From: Sipunculus nudus
Lineage: Eukaryota; Annelida; Sipuncula; Golfingiida; Sipunculidae
Direction: 5' to 3'
Length of the DNA stretch: 64,000 nucleotides
NCBI GenBank assembly: GCA_026874595.1
Contig: CM049307.1
Coordinates: 45,133,678 to 45,197,677, forward strand
The position numbers were made by a program, and so were the translations under genes. Positions 22,604 to 34,305 of the stretch are shown here, piece by piece. Each line of letters starts with the position of its first letter. Position 1 is the stretch's first letter. The notes under the pieces were generated by a model. That model was not told the origin of the DNA and made no database searches. It worked only from the letters and a program-made list of their open reading frames with translations.

Positions 22604-23714
22604 TTTATACATTTAATTAATTTTTTTTAAGAATAATCGAATTTAAAGTTTAAACGCTGAGCAAGCTACGAAAATTGGAATTTTGAAGTAGAATTTTAAT
22701 TTTAATATTGCGGAAATTTTATGTGCGGACACTGTATTGCTCTACTATTATTGGTAACTAATAAAATGGTCATGCCTGTTTTAGACGGTGAAATGAAAAT
22801 ACCTTGTGACATTTCCTGCGATTCTCCTGCACAGTTGAAACGGAACTTGACCAGTGCCTGGGCGGTCCCTGCTGGGAGACAGAGCTGTCTGTTGACCACT
22901 TTGTCTTCCCAACAGAGAGCGCCACATTTTGACCGTACTACGGCCTTGTAGTGGGTAGACCCATGGGGCACGTGGGCAACACCCACCCACTGAGGGGAAC
23001 CCTTGGGGGCGTTCACTAACTGTACGCCCTCGCCCACCTCCCACTGGCCAAGTGAAGGGTGCTCGCCCACAATATAGACTTCTTCGTCTTTTCCTTTGCC
23101 AGGTAATTGATCATAAAACACAGGATCACTGAAACAAAGCAGAAATAAAAAAAATAGTGATTTTGACCGAGTATTACGTTTCACAGTGGATGTATCTTAT
23201 TTCTTCTGTCTCTAAAAGTTAGCTCAGAATAATTAATAAACTGTACGTTAACTCAGAATAAACCGTTAACTGTGAATTAGTTATGGCGTGATTTGAAGAT
23301 AAACATCATGTTATTAGTCCTGTTATTTACTATAGCTGCTATCGAATTAAAGTCAGACCGCCCATTAACATAAAACACGAATATAAATTAAAACGTTTGG
23401 AGTATTACTAAATATTAGTCTATCTAAGGAAGCAGAACATCTGATCGAACAATGTACTTTCAATATCATTCATATCTACTGTTTGACATTAATCTTTCAT
23501 TTACAATCTGTTTCATTAAATAATTAATTAAGTCAGCTTACCGTAATCCATGGCAGCGTAATGGATCATCTGATGCGGAATAATCCTGATAAATTGATAT
23601 TATTATATTCTAAATCTAAAATGACGATGACAGATAAGTTGATGCTGAAAGTTGTTGTCGACACGGCCGTCTGATGACAGAGAGTGAACCTATTGATCTG
23701 GTTACCATGCAACG

Positions 23715-23789
23715 TGACGTGAACAATAGCGTACGAACGTCACGACTAGACAGCACGTAAAGACGTCACCAAGGTGATGCTCTGACGTC
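23715..23789. promoter_or_regulatory. CRE/ATF-like cluster upstream of C2
   Basis: The same four ACGTCA/TGACGT sites as in C1, unchanged although the coding frame of C2 is broken, which suggests the break is recent. Confidence 0.5.
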
Positions 23790-25790
23790 GTTTTTCGCAT
23801 TCACAAACTTTCGGTTGTTTAAGAATAAAATTAAGCTTTGTAAACGTTGTCCCTATGACCATGGACTAAGTATATGTCAGTGACAGAGTTAATCGTCCTG
23901 TTGTGTTTTTCCCTGTTCAGGTAATATTAAAAAAAACGAGTCCAATTAATTAGGGGAGTATGACCCATCATGAATTCAGGGAATGTTTTCCTATTTCTAG
24001 GTCCTATCTTCCAATGAATGAATGATATCAGGAAACCGGTTATTATGCACATGTAAATTCATCGGCATAACATCACCTTTCCGCCAGAGTTCGTTTCTAC
24101 TCTAAACGAAGCTCTTGTGGAAACTTAGGCACTGTGGCACAGCCGGGACTTCTTGTCTGAACTGCCAAAGTTTAACATCAAAATTTGTTAGATATCAAGT
24201 AAACACATATTGTCGTACCATATTGTTTACATTTCACATGCGCATGCTTACAATATATTATTTCTTCCGTAAGTCCTTTCCGCGGAGACGCACATATTTA
24301 TATAATTTGCCTTGAAACAATTCCTTTTGAATGTATTTGAACAGACTGCATTATCCTTTTCCCCACATTTATACCTATGCCATCTGTATATGTAGAAGCC
24401 CCAATGCATTATGGGCCGTAGATTCCAAAGCCCACAAACCCTGAACATCAGAGTCGTACTCCTGTGAATTCCATTCTGCGCAGTTTTGCGTAACATGTGA
24501 ATGAACTGGTGATATCACAGCTCTGGAGAAAGCGTCCTTTTGTACGGTAAGTTAACGAGGTTGCTTACTGTATACACGGACACGCTCAGATCATGAAATA
24601 ATGTTTTCTACACTCATAATGAATCACTTGATTTGTAATTCTCTCATTGGCTTGTATATAGATTTTTTTTTATTCCTGGTCAGCAGAATGATGTCTCCAT
24701 TTATAAAACTGATTGGTCCTGGTAAAACTGAACAGAGGCGCCATCTGTTACCAGAAAAATGCAGCCTGGAGCCTTCCATTCTTCCTCAGATACCAATGAT
24801 CAGATGTCGTTTTTCACTCATGTCGATCTGTTTTTTTTTTTTTTTGTTTTGTTTTTTTTTGGAGACTTTTTCATGATGACTGTTGAGATAGGAAAGTAAT
24901 TATTTAATACTTCTCTAATGCCATCAAAAAATGACATTTTGTGGATATCTACAAGACCTGTTTCGTAAAATACTGACATTATAATGGTCTGCCAAGTGTG
25001 TTCCTAGAGTTACAAAGTCTTTGTCTGCTGGTAATCAGTCATTCTCTGTGAATGACACACATGACACATACGTTCATTATCTCCCTCAATAATTGCTATC
25101 ACATATATATAATATTCCTTTTATTCCTCCCTGTATATCAAACTGACCGTTGGTACGACTGTCTATATAGGTGATTAGGTGATTATCGCACTCGAAGCTT
25201 GCATTATGTTGAATGTTATTATATATATTCATGTTATTTCAAAGTTTCATCCTACAAATATATGATTAGTATTAGGGTACACTTACTACTACGATTAATT
25301 ATGAGAATAGTGTTTTGTGGAAATAATACATGCAAATATTTTTTTCAGCCTTGGTCACAGTTTTTCTTCTAAAAATGCTTGAGGTCGAACAAAAGCATTC
25401 CATTGACTTATAATGTAATCTTTATATGCCATAAATATCGATAAATATTTCATTGACTACTCTGGGTGAATATGGCCCTCAAAAGTAGGTAACACTGCTG
25501 ACAGGAAATAAATATACGTACATGAATTATTTACACAAATAAGGATATTTCTTGTTATTTAATGACATAATGCATACCGATAATGATTTTTTTTTAATAT
25601 TCTGTAATGCTATTTCAACTTAGGTGAGTTTAAACAAGAAGTTATTAATCATTATCGTATTATGGCGAACAAATCGTCTTTAAACGGTGTTTAAAAAAAT
25701 TTGGTGTTTTAATCGAAAGAAAAAAGTAAACTGGACGATGTAAAGAAGCTTGTGAATTGTGAAAAAAAATCACAGGAATATATCATTTTT
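23790..25790. other. C2 upstream flank to C2-S2 boundary
   Basis: Homologous to the C1 flank until about 25185 (GATTAGGTGATT). The next few hundred bases (25186-25450) are not shared with the C1, C3 or C4 flanks but recur after C5 (56443 onward). No gene seen. A possible spliced + strand segment like that at 16843 lies at 24680-24870. Confidence 0.45.
24735..24749 (-). promoter_or_regulatory. CTCF-like core, C2 flank
   Basis: AACAGATGGCGCCTC on the - strand, identical to the C1 flank. Confidence 0.3.
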
Positions 25791-25937
25791 CGGCCGTATA
25801 GAATCCGGCCTACTGATGATATGACATCGAAATGCCTCTTTAAGTTACTTCTCCATTACATGAATCCTGAACATCATAACGTCCGTCCGAATACACCCAT
25901 AACCTCGTCCATGTAGGCCAGATTGTATACTCGCTTC
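25791..25937. mobile_element. Small terminal-inverted-repeat element, about 147 bp
   Basis: The sequence is absent from the equivalent place in the C1, C3 and C4 flanks (CATTTTTGATAACAGTAAAAGG). It is bordered by direct repeats CATTTTT (25784-25790 and 25938-25944). The left end contains GTATAGAATCCGGCCTAC and the right end, reverse-complemented, GTATACAATCTGGCCTAC, which match at 16 of 18. It has no coding capacity and so is a MITE-like insertion. The copy after C5 is at 56977-57127. Confidence 0.65.
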
Positions 25938-25964
25938 CATTTTTTAGCAATAAAAGGATAATAA

Positions 25965-26355
25965 GTCAGGTGGCAACACCTACTATCACATTTATGCTGA
26001 AGACATCCATGCATATATCTCAGGACTGGTTTGATGTATCGACCTGAAATTTTACATGTCTATACATCTTTCAAGCTATTAATCATACACAAAACTGGTG
26101 GCACCACCTGCAACAGTTTTTGCATGGTGTCTATCTGTTATCTCTCTGGGGTAAAATCACTTGTATATTGGCAGTGGTTTCACTTGTCTGCCTGAAATTT
26201 TGTATGTGTATACATCTTGTATAGATTTTTTTTTTAGTTGGCAGATGGCGCCACCTATAAATATGTATAAACGGCAGACATCAATGCTAATATCTCAGGA
26301 CTGGTTTGACATTTTGGCCTGAAATATTGCACGAGTATAGATCTTACATAGCTTG
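25965..26355. repeat. Diverged copies of the 279-bp repeat family
   Basis: Contains ATATCTCAGGACTGGTTTGA twice, CCTGAAATTTTGTATGTGTA, GGTGGCACCACCTGC and GATGGCGCCACCT, as in 7670-8617. It marks the start of the S2 block. Confidence 0.6.
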
Positions 26356-26647
26356 ATGAACAAAACAAATGTTAAAGAATGAATCATTTTTTTCTATATC
26401 AATATGTATACCATCTCCACAAGCACTGTAATTAATTATATATAATGTTTGGTTCTAATATTAATTTTGAATGAAATTTAAGTTGATTATGAATTAGGGT
26501 GTTTTTTCCATTGATTCTACCTCAAAAGACTCCATATCCAAGCCTTATGATGGGGTGAAATTAGTTAAGTCGTGTGGTACAGAATAACAGAACAGTTTAA
26601 ACTATTAGTATTTCCAGTTGAAGCAATATGTTATGTTTTTGTTACAG

Positions 26648-28250
26648 GGTCAAATACTTTGGCTATAACGCTTGCTTTAGTCGGAAAGCTGTCCATATCA
26701 GCATCTTTCTCTTTGGCCTATATCTTTAATGCTCCACAATTATCAGGTAATATACATTTGCCATTTGTTTAAATCACAAGTAACAGGTTAACCATGCATG
26801 TGTGGGCAACATTTTCTGACATGTATAAAGATATATAATCACATGTATGTAATTTTATATACAGTTAGTATAGGCTCCCTTTGTTGAGACTGGAGAAATG
26901 TTTGGTGAGTAAGATGTAAGATGTTCATTTTGTTGACCTAAAAGTAAAACATTATTGAATAGACTAGCATATTATCTGGACCTGCTTGGGCACAGGCACC
27001 CAATATGAAACCTATTGTGGTTATTTAAATATGTACTGCATTACATCCTTTAACCTTATCTCAGCTTTTGATAACCAGTAATAGTTGATATTTATTAAAC
27101 ATAAATATACTATATATATCATATAACACGAGTGGATATCTTAACATTTATATATCTTTAACATTGAGGGTGTATACGGTATCATGATTCAAATGTCTGT
27201 GCCTCAGGATTGTTCAATCTAACCTGGGCCAGGTTTGTCCAAGACAGGTTTTCCATGGGACGAGTACCACTGGTTACACTGGTATATAATAGATGCCACT
27301 GTATAGGCTTTTTGTAAAATTTCCCAAATAAAGTCAGATTCCTCAGAATTTGCCATAATATATAGAAAATGAGGCCCATTAGGACACACTATCATTCTGA
27401 ACAAAAATGGGCATATCTGAGGTGAGGTCATAGAATTGTTGCATGACTACAATTTAGTGCAACCATCAGTTATAATATAGGTTAGGAGCAATGTTACAGA
27501 GGGATTTCAGATGACAGTCTGTGTGGCCAATGTGACAAGGTAAAACAAGATGGCATTTCAGTGTAATTGACAGCTTGGCTAAGTAGCCAGTTTAACTTTT
27601 GGACAGATTTGGTCCATTTAAATAGATCATATAGGCAATCAGTTCATTTTTATACACACCTGAAAATTTGAGCCCATAAAAAACAATAAAAATAAGAAAG
27701 ATGGTTCAGAAATGAATACTTAAAAAAGGAAACAAGTGTGAAATCTCTGTTTGTACTCAGTAATACAGCTCGAATAAAACAGAAAAGCACATGATCATCA
27801 ACATGACATTACCTTTGCCTGTGGTATTTTCATTTGCTTTAGGATTTTATGTTTACTGTTGATATTAATATTTATTGTGTGTATTGCAGTAATAATGCCC
27901 TTGGCATTTGTGTGACTGCGGCCAGGTTTGGCGGAGTTCTGGCACCTCTTGAGATACAACAGGTATGTGTAATAACTGACGTCTTCCTTACTTCTAGATA
28001 GATCTGTTTTTTTAATGTTAATTTTAATGGAAATATTCAGTGTCCTGTTAACATCCTTATTTATGGTTAAAACTGCTGCAATTTATTAACTGTGGTTTCC
28101 AGAATAAGATTTGTTAATATCCCGTATTTCAAAGTTTCCTGTGTTTTCTTCACATTTTCTTCTCTTGTAACTATGTCCTTTGAAGTGAGATGTTCTCTTT
28201 GCAACATAGCAGTCTCTGTGTATGTGTGTGTATGTATTTGCATATATATA

Positions 28251-28296
<46 letters not shown>

Positions 28297-28588
28297 AGAT
28301 GTTACGTGTGATTCGAAAACCTTAGGTCAACTCTTCCTCAGGTCAAATTATAACTGTTATCCTCATGTTATGTATGTGTTTCAGGACCAGATTTACCCTT
28401 CCCTGTCCTTTGTTGTATACGGGTCACTGTCGTTCTCAGCTGGGCTCCTTGCTATCCGTCTCCCAGAGACACTAAACCACCTGATGCCAGAAACAATGGA
28501 GGACTTGTCTCCTGCAGCCTCAGTCATTAACAAACTGACAGACTATAAAACAGAGGACAGAGGACAGAGAACATCTGTTTCAAAATGA
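26648..28588 (+). pseudogene. Truncated SLC22-family transporter copy S2
   Basis: Three of the four S1 exons are present: 26648-26746, 27890-27962 and 28385-28588. The GRR exon is absent, because the duplicated block starts inside the preceding intron. The first exon is 99 bases against 109 in S1. The lost 10 bases removed the AELYPT motif and shifted the frame, so the joined frame meets TGA in the next exon after about eight codons. The last exon also has seven extra bases (GACAGAG duplicated), giving a second frameshift and a stop at 28588. The S1 poly(A) signal is not kept. It cannot make a transporter. Confidence 0.85.
28243..28293. repeat. (TA)n microsatellite in S2 intron
   Basis: Pure TA run between the last two S2 exons. 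S1 has a short GT/TA run here (6669-6691) and S3 a shorter TA run (59384-59405). Confidence 0.95.
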
Positions 28589-29224
28589 GATGCTAAACTC
28601 TGAAGAAATGACCAGGCTTCAATGAATATATGACAGTAGCAGGGGGATGGCACATACCAATCGTTAGATGTGTTTGTGAACCTACCATGTGTTTTTTTGT
28701 AATAATTTAGCCGAAAAAGCTAACAGGCTGTTTACAGTGGTATGGATGCTATGGAATGGATGGCTGTTGCAGCGTAGTCCTCTGTATGACTGGTGTCAAA
28801 ACTCGAAAGTAGGCATATCGGCCTTATTTAAATGCCTGCTGGCTCATGTGTTTATGTCTAGCACAGAATGAGACTTTTTATGTTCAGCAGGTGTAGTAGT
28901 AGTTATGTTTTCCAGCACTTCTAATGGTATAAATATAATTTGATTTTTTTGTTGGACGTAACCGCCTCCATTATTGCCTGCTTAACTTAGTACATCTACA
29001 GATTTCCATTCCAGTTAGACTAAATAACAGGGTAATGGCACACTTTCTTTCATTTCATATCCTGGTGATAACCAGGCCTGTGAATACTTACTGCACCTTA
29101 CTGAATACTAATCAAATTAACGGACGATTTCACATTAAAAAGTTAACATTCGCCTCTCTGGGATTCGGCAAACTGGATTCGGTATTCTGGGATTCGGCAG
29201 AATGGGAATCGGCAAACTGGCATG

Positions 29225-29452
29225 TAACCGTGTAGCCTTCCCCACTGGTGGGTCATACCACTTAAGAACCCCCGATAGGTACACTCATCTGTGAGTGAGA
29301 CAAAGCCATGGGGCACGGCCTTCCCATTAAACCTGCAGAGCACTTGCCCTGGGTCAGGACCGATTTTGAAAAATCTCACCTGCTTGGCTGAGATTCAAAC
29401 TCAGGATCTCCCTACTTTTAGTCCTATGCTCTACAACTAGATCACAGAAGCC
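29225..29452 (-). mobile_element. tRNA-derived SINE-like element (S2 block)
   Basis: On the - strand it begins GGCTTCTGTGATCTAGTTGT (an A-box region) and has a B box GAGTTTGAATCTC at 29402-29390, then a non-tRNA body through CTGACCCAGGGCAAGTGCTC to about 29225. The S3 copy is at 60345-60561. S1 holds the 279-bp tandem repeat at this position instead. I do not recognise the body family. Confidence 0.6.
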
Positions 29453-29820
29453 AGTGATATCAGTTTATTCTTATTGTCTGTTACCATGTTAATATATTGT
29501 TTTACAGAAAAGCCCTAAAATTTAAATCAAAGTTTCTAATTTACAAGGATTTTTTTAGAGCATACCATGACAACAATTGTACAAAAAGAGAATATTCCCC
29601 CAAGATATTGACTTAAAATCTCGTGTATGAATTTTTGAAAATTTGCTGACGAGCCCGTCCGGTGCTGTCCCCTATGGTAAATTCATTAAACTAATCCTGC
29701 CTTGTCGTTCATACTCACGTGACACGAATGAACGTGGTCCAAAGACCACTGAATTGATGTATAACGTGATTTATACAAACTGCGAACCAATGGATGATGA
29801 TACTTGCCATTTTCATGATA

Positions 29821-30270
29821 CTGTTGTTGGTTCGCGGAGGTTTCAATTTCGTGAAAATCGCGAAAGGGAAATAATTCGCGAAAATGAAATCGTTGTGAAT
29901 AATGTGCCTCACCAACACAGGGGAATGGTCATTTATAATATGGCCGCATTGGCATTTTATGCATGTTATCCACGCGATAGTAGGTTCCAGTAGGTTCAAA
30001 GGAAGGCAAAAGACATCATGGCTATTAACATATATTTTATGTTACATGTAAATCAAAGAAAGACAATATCAGCTCTTCGTATTTTCTGCCTTTAGGATAC
30101 AAGAATTTGTACTCGTTGTCATAGGCTTTTGGAAAATTCTTAAGATTGAGCGCTTAGGAAAAAATGTGACTATGAATGTACAAAAATGAGATCGCGAAAA
30201 TGAGATCGCGAAACAATGAAAACATTGAAATCGCGAAATATTAGCCTCGCAAATATAAAGGCAACCACAG
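29821..30270. mobile_element. MITE-like element with TA target site (S2 block)
   Basis: The left end CTGTTGTTGGTTCGCGGAGG is preceded by TA. The right end GGCAACCACAG is followed by TA and preceded by CCTCGCAAATATAAA. The interior repeats TCGCGAAA. A 116-codon open frame crosses the left end (29643-29993) and is not considered a gene. Confidence 0.6.
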
Positions 30271-30299
30271 TATATATAGCCTGCATGCAAAACATGACA

Positions 30300-30825
30300 G
30301 AGCTATTTTTTATTCACCCGTCATATGACGGGAGTATTATTGTATACCAACCATCATTAACTTTAGTGTCGCCGCAATAACTTACCGGGACTTTGATGGA
30401 TTTGAACCAAACTCACCATAACTACTTACAAACTGATTATCTCGCCAGAGTTCAATTATGGGCAAAATGCACGCATATTTAATAAGGTCACGGGTCACTA
30501 GACCTTGTGGTGTCGCTGCGATAACTTACAATAAATATGAAAGGTTTTTATAAAACTCATCAGAATTGATAATCAATAAAATATCTCGCCTATGTTCGAT
30601 TTCCAGCAAAATCCACGCATATTTATTGATGTTAGAGGTCACTGCACTTTGGTGACTCACGAAAAATCCTATGCATTTTCATGGAAATCATTATACATAT
30701 TTACCAACAGTTTCTCACCTGAATTACATTCTCATCAAAATTCGCGCATGTTTAACTAGGTCAGAGGTCGCCCGATACACGGCAGGCGTATTATGCACGT
30801 TTGCGGCGCTCTTGTTTCATCTTGC
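30300..30825. repeat. Dispersed repeat R3 (S2 block)
   Basis: Homologue of 9664-10215, starting ACCCGTCATATGACGGGAGT and with CACGCATATTTA repeats. Confidence 0.55.
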
Positions 30826-31028
30826 CCGTATCATTCAACGTGTTTCACTCGTTCAAACGGAATCTGAATGGATGTTAAAAGAGTGATCTCTGCCCAAATA
30901 AGAACATAAAGGTATAATTCTAATTATACCTCCATGTTAGGAGCTTTCATGCAAAAGTGACCTGAACCTGTAGTTAACACTAATTTATTGCCTCCGCCCA
31001 GAGGATATGTATTAATCTCCGTCCGTGT

Positions 31029-31160
31029 GTGTGTGTGTGTGGTGGTAGCAAAGAAAATTATGATATTCGGGGGGGGGGGGGGGTCATTTATTTTTCTGTC
31101 ATGCGGGTGATTTAAGCAGAAGGATACTTTCATCCGGGGGGGGGGGGCAGATGAGCCCGT
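31029..31160. repeat. GT run and two poly-G runs (S2 block)
   Basis: (GT)n at about 31024-31041, followed by uninterrupted G runs near 31069-31083 and 31136-31147. These could form G-quadruplexes. The S3 homologue is at 62140-62278. Confidence 0.85.
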
Positions 31161-31262
31161 CCAGTGCTGCCCCTTTCTTAAATTTATCAAACAAATCTTG
31201 CCTTGTCGATCATTTTCTGTTTTTTAACTTCTGCACTCATACGGATGTCCGCCTCATATTTT

Positions 31263-33075
31263 TAGCGAACCTGTGATGGTGTGGCGTGGTCCGGCATCCG
31301 TCGTCCGTCGTCTGTACATTAACCCATACTATCTCGAAAACGACAGGCGCTAGCATCACATAATTTTATGCAAAAAAAGAAATAGCTATCTGAAAAACTC
31401 TATCGGATTTTGCTTATTTTTAGCTAACTGTAATTTCTTAGATTTAATAGAGAAAAAACTAAAAAGCCTTGGAAAATCTTCTCCAAAAAGGTCATGCCAA
31501 ATTGTTCAATATTTCACAGAAATAATCTCTTATACCATCTCTCTCAAGTTTGTTCGAATGGTACCAGTTCGGTGATTTTTTGGCAGAGTTACAGGAGGTT
31601 GAACTTTGTCATCTGTCAAAAAAGCATACTAAAATTTCAATCTTTGAAAAGGCTGGAGCTATCATCACCAAATTTTATGACAATGTTGGTCGCATGAGTC
31701 ATATCTGAAATTGAGGTATTGGTGACGCCACCTGCATCGGCCTTTTCTGTACGGTGGTCGTCAGTGCCTATATCATACTGAGGGCTACAAAGAACTTCTT
31801 CTCTGAAACTATATAGTCAAATTGCTAAATATCGCAAAGAAATGATCCTAGGGTAGTGCTTTCTGAAGTTTGTTCAAATGGTCTCTGTTTAGTGACTTTT
31901 GGCTGAGTTATGGGAAGCTGATCGATCGCAAATTTATTCATATGCCATAACAGCCCTTTTTAGCTCAGTGGCTACAAAGATCTTCTACTCAAAACCACTG
32001 GGCCAAATTCTTTAATCTGACACATTAATTATCCTCAGATGTTGATAATTCACGTTGTTCAATGGTTTTGGTTCAGTGCTTTTTTGGCTGAGTTACGGGA
32101 AGCTGAACTTCGCCAGTTTGCTTTATCTTCCTATATGAGTGGTAAACCTGCAAAACATTTTTCGACTGACGCAACTGAAGCTTATTTGTTTGATATATTA
32201 CAAGGATAATTCCCACAATAATTCTCATAATAATTGTCGTTCATGGTTCCACATGAATGATTTTTGCCTGAATTATGGAGATTGAATTGAGTCAATTTCC
32301 CATATATGTTAGCTGTGTGAAGCAGTTACATCTAGCCTGGCACCAGTTTATCAGCACCTATAACATCATGCCACTATATTTCAGGTTAAATAGCTTGGCA
32401 GACTCCAAATTGTTCAGATTTTGCAACAGGCCAAAGGTCAGCCTGGATCTATTTATAGCTTTGGCAGACTTAGCAACTGTATCAGATTAGGCAACAGGTC
32501 AAGAGTTCACTCAGTGCAGCCAGGGACAGGTCAAAAGTTCAGCCAGTCTAGCCAGGTGCAGTTCTAGAGTTCACTCAGTGCAGTAGCTTGAGCCAGCAAT
32601 TTGTCACAGTTCACTCGGAACAACTGCTTTTCTCACCTAAGCCTGGTCAGCCCCGTGCATCAAACTCGAGAAGTTTGATGTATTGGCCTGATATTTTGAC
32701 CTGTCTGTGATGGCTTTCTCGTTCACAAGACTGGTGTCGCCACCTACAATGACTTTTGCACAATGTATGTGCCTGCTTATTTCTCCAGAGGAATTTGATA
32801 TATCAACCTGAAATTGGGCAAATTTATACATATCATAAAGCTTTGTCGTATACAAGATTGGTGGCGCCACCTACAATAATTTTTGCAGAGTGTATGTCCC
32901 TGCTTATTTCTCAGGAGGGGATATCAGCCAGAAATTGGGCATATGTAATCATCTCTGATACCTTCGTCGTATACAAGACATGTAGGCCTACTTGAAAAGT
33001 AATGGGCCAGCATTGAAGCATTATAACTGGTGTATAAACCATTGCACAAGTTTCCATTAGGCCTGTAGGCCTTGC
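31263..33075. repeat. Dispersed repeat R1 plus related material (S2 block)
   Basis: 31263-31740 matches S1 intron 3554-4050 closely. The AGTTACGGGAAGCTGA type subunit is repeated at about 31790-32110. 32660-32990 holds two or three copies of the ATTGGTGGCGCCACCTACAA / TATTTCTC type unit. The end (33050-33075) repeats ATTAGGCCTGTAGGCCTTG as in S1 near 4825. No gene seen. Confidence 0.55.
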
Positions 33076-34305
33076 TTTAACAAACGAGGTCCATGACTAG
33101 TCATATGTATATTGTGTACAATTTAGGTGCAGCCTGTACGCCCGCATCTGAGTGTTATCGCAGTTTTACTCTCTAAGGGTTATTATTAAAATAGTTTGCG
33201 CAATATCAGTATCTACACGTGTGTAATTAACACTGGGTTTTCTCTGTATATTTAAAAGATATGTCCCCCCCCCACACACACACATGCACACACCCCAGGT
33301 GCTCTTTATCAGATGGAGAAACAAAGGGGGGGGGGGCAGTTTGGGTGGATCAAGCTCCAGTGACCTTGTTTTGTTGCAAAACATTGTTTGGGATGGATTA
33401 CCAACTCATCAAATAGCTGAAATATTTGTCGATTATTTAAAAAAAAAAGTACGGTTGAGGGGAGACTGTGACCTTACTTACGTATTAGCAAATACGAGAG
33501 AAAGCGCGTTAATTGTGAAACGGAAATCATATAGGGAGCTGATACTGTTTTTGAATCTTAAGTATATGTGAAGAGTCAAAAATAAATGATTCATTGAATA
33601 AAATAATAATCGTCTAGATCTTGAGATTAATTTTTTAATCACTAAACAAAAAAAAACGCGTGGCGTTATTGATGCTATTCTGACAGGCATGAAGACGAAG
33701 TTGGATTATTTTTGTCAAAAATTGTCAGACCAGTTTGAGTTTATCTTGTTTGACCAATTTTTGTTAATGTTACTTTTTATTAATTGAATAATGGACTTAT
33801 TTTAGATGTTAATTTAGATGTAATTCTGTACCTTCATTAATTATCCTGTTAATCAGGGTGATATTTTCTTCTCCAGTTAGAATGAATTTGTGGATAATTT
33901 TTGTTTTTTGTATTTTAAAATACTTATAATTTTAGTTTTACCACTTGGGTTGGAGGCATCCGAAAAATGAGAGGGTAAAATGAGACCATGCTTATAGGAT
34001 GATTTTAGATTACCAGTAGGTAACTTAGATTGTTTGTGTAAGTGTGTGTGTATGGGGGGGTTATAAATATGGTCCCATTCTCCAATGGTTGTGCAATTTA
34101 AAAACAATATTATTTTTTAAAAAAAAGTCCCCGCCCACGTGAACTCAAACGCATTCACACCTTCTATTAATAAAGCTAATATTCAGCAAAAACACTAAAA
34201 GAGGTTTCTGAAATTTATTATATAAATCTACACATTTGATATAATAGTAATGAGAGAGCAGTTCATATATTTCCTGTCCATTCTTGTCCACGGCAGTGAT
34301 ACGTC
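33076..34305. other. S2-C3 junction and C3 3' flank
   Basis: No gene seen. It holds a C run, a CA run and a G run at 33265-33345. The junction to gene C flank lies near 33645-33690, like the S1-C1 junction. The C3 poly(A) signal is at 34219-34214 on the - strand. Confidence 0.45.

Larger units (their letters stand above)
19168..23551 (-). pseudogene. CBM20-domain gene copy C2, frameshifted in exon 2
   Basis: Same seven-exon structure as C1: 23551-23542, 23128-22803, 22413-22240, 21943-21800, 21346-21239, 19722-19615 and 19247-19168. Exon 2 is 326 bases instead of 327. A base is missing near 23091-23099, where the other copies read CTTCCTCCTTGGCC (- strand GGCCAAGGAGGAAG). From the usual start the frame therefore breaks at about residue 15, before the sugar-binding part of CBM20. 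The other six exons keep frame and splice sites; differences from C1 include a proline for histidine in exon 3 and GIHGFMF in exon 7. Promoter cluster and poly(A) signal are kept. It may be recently dead, rescued by an unseen start, or an assembly error. Confidence 0.7.

Noticed and set aside
29643-29993. 116-codon frame conserved in S2 and S3 blocks
   Set aside because: It crosses the end of the MITE-like element, has no recognisable domain, and its conservation is that of the recent duplication.
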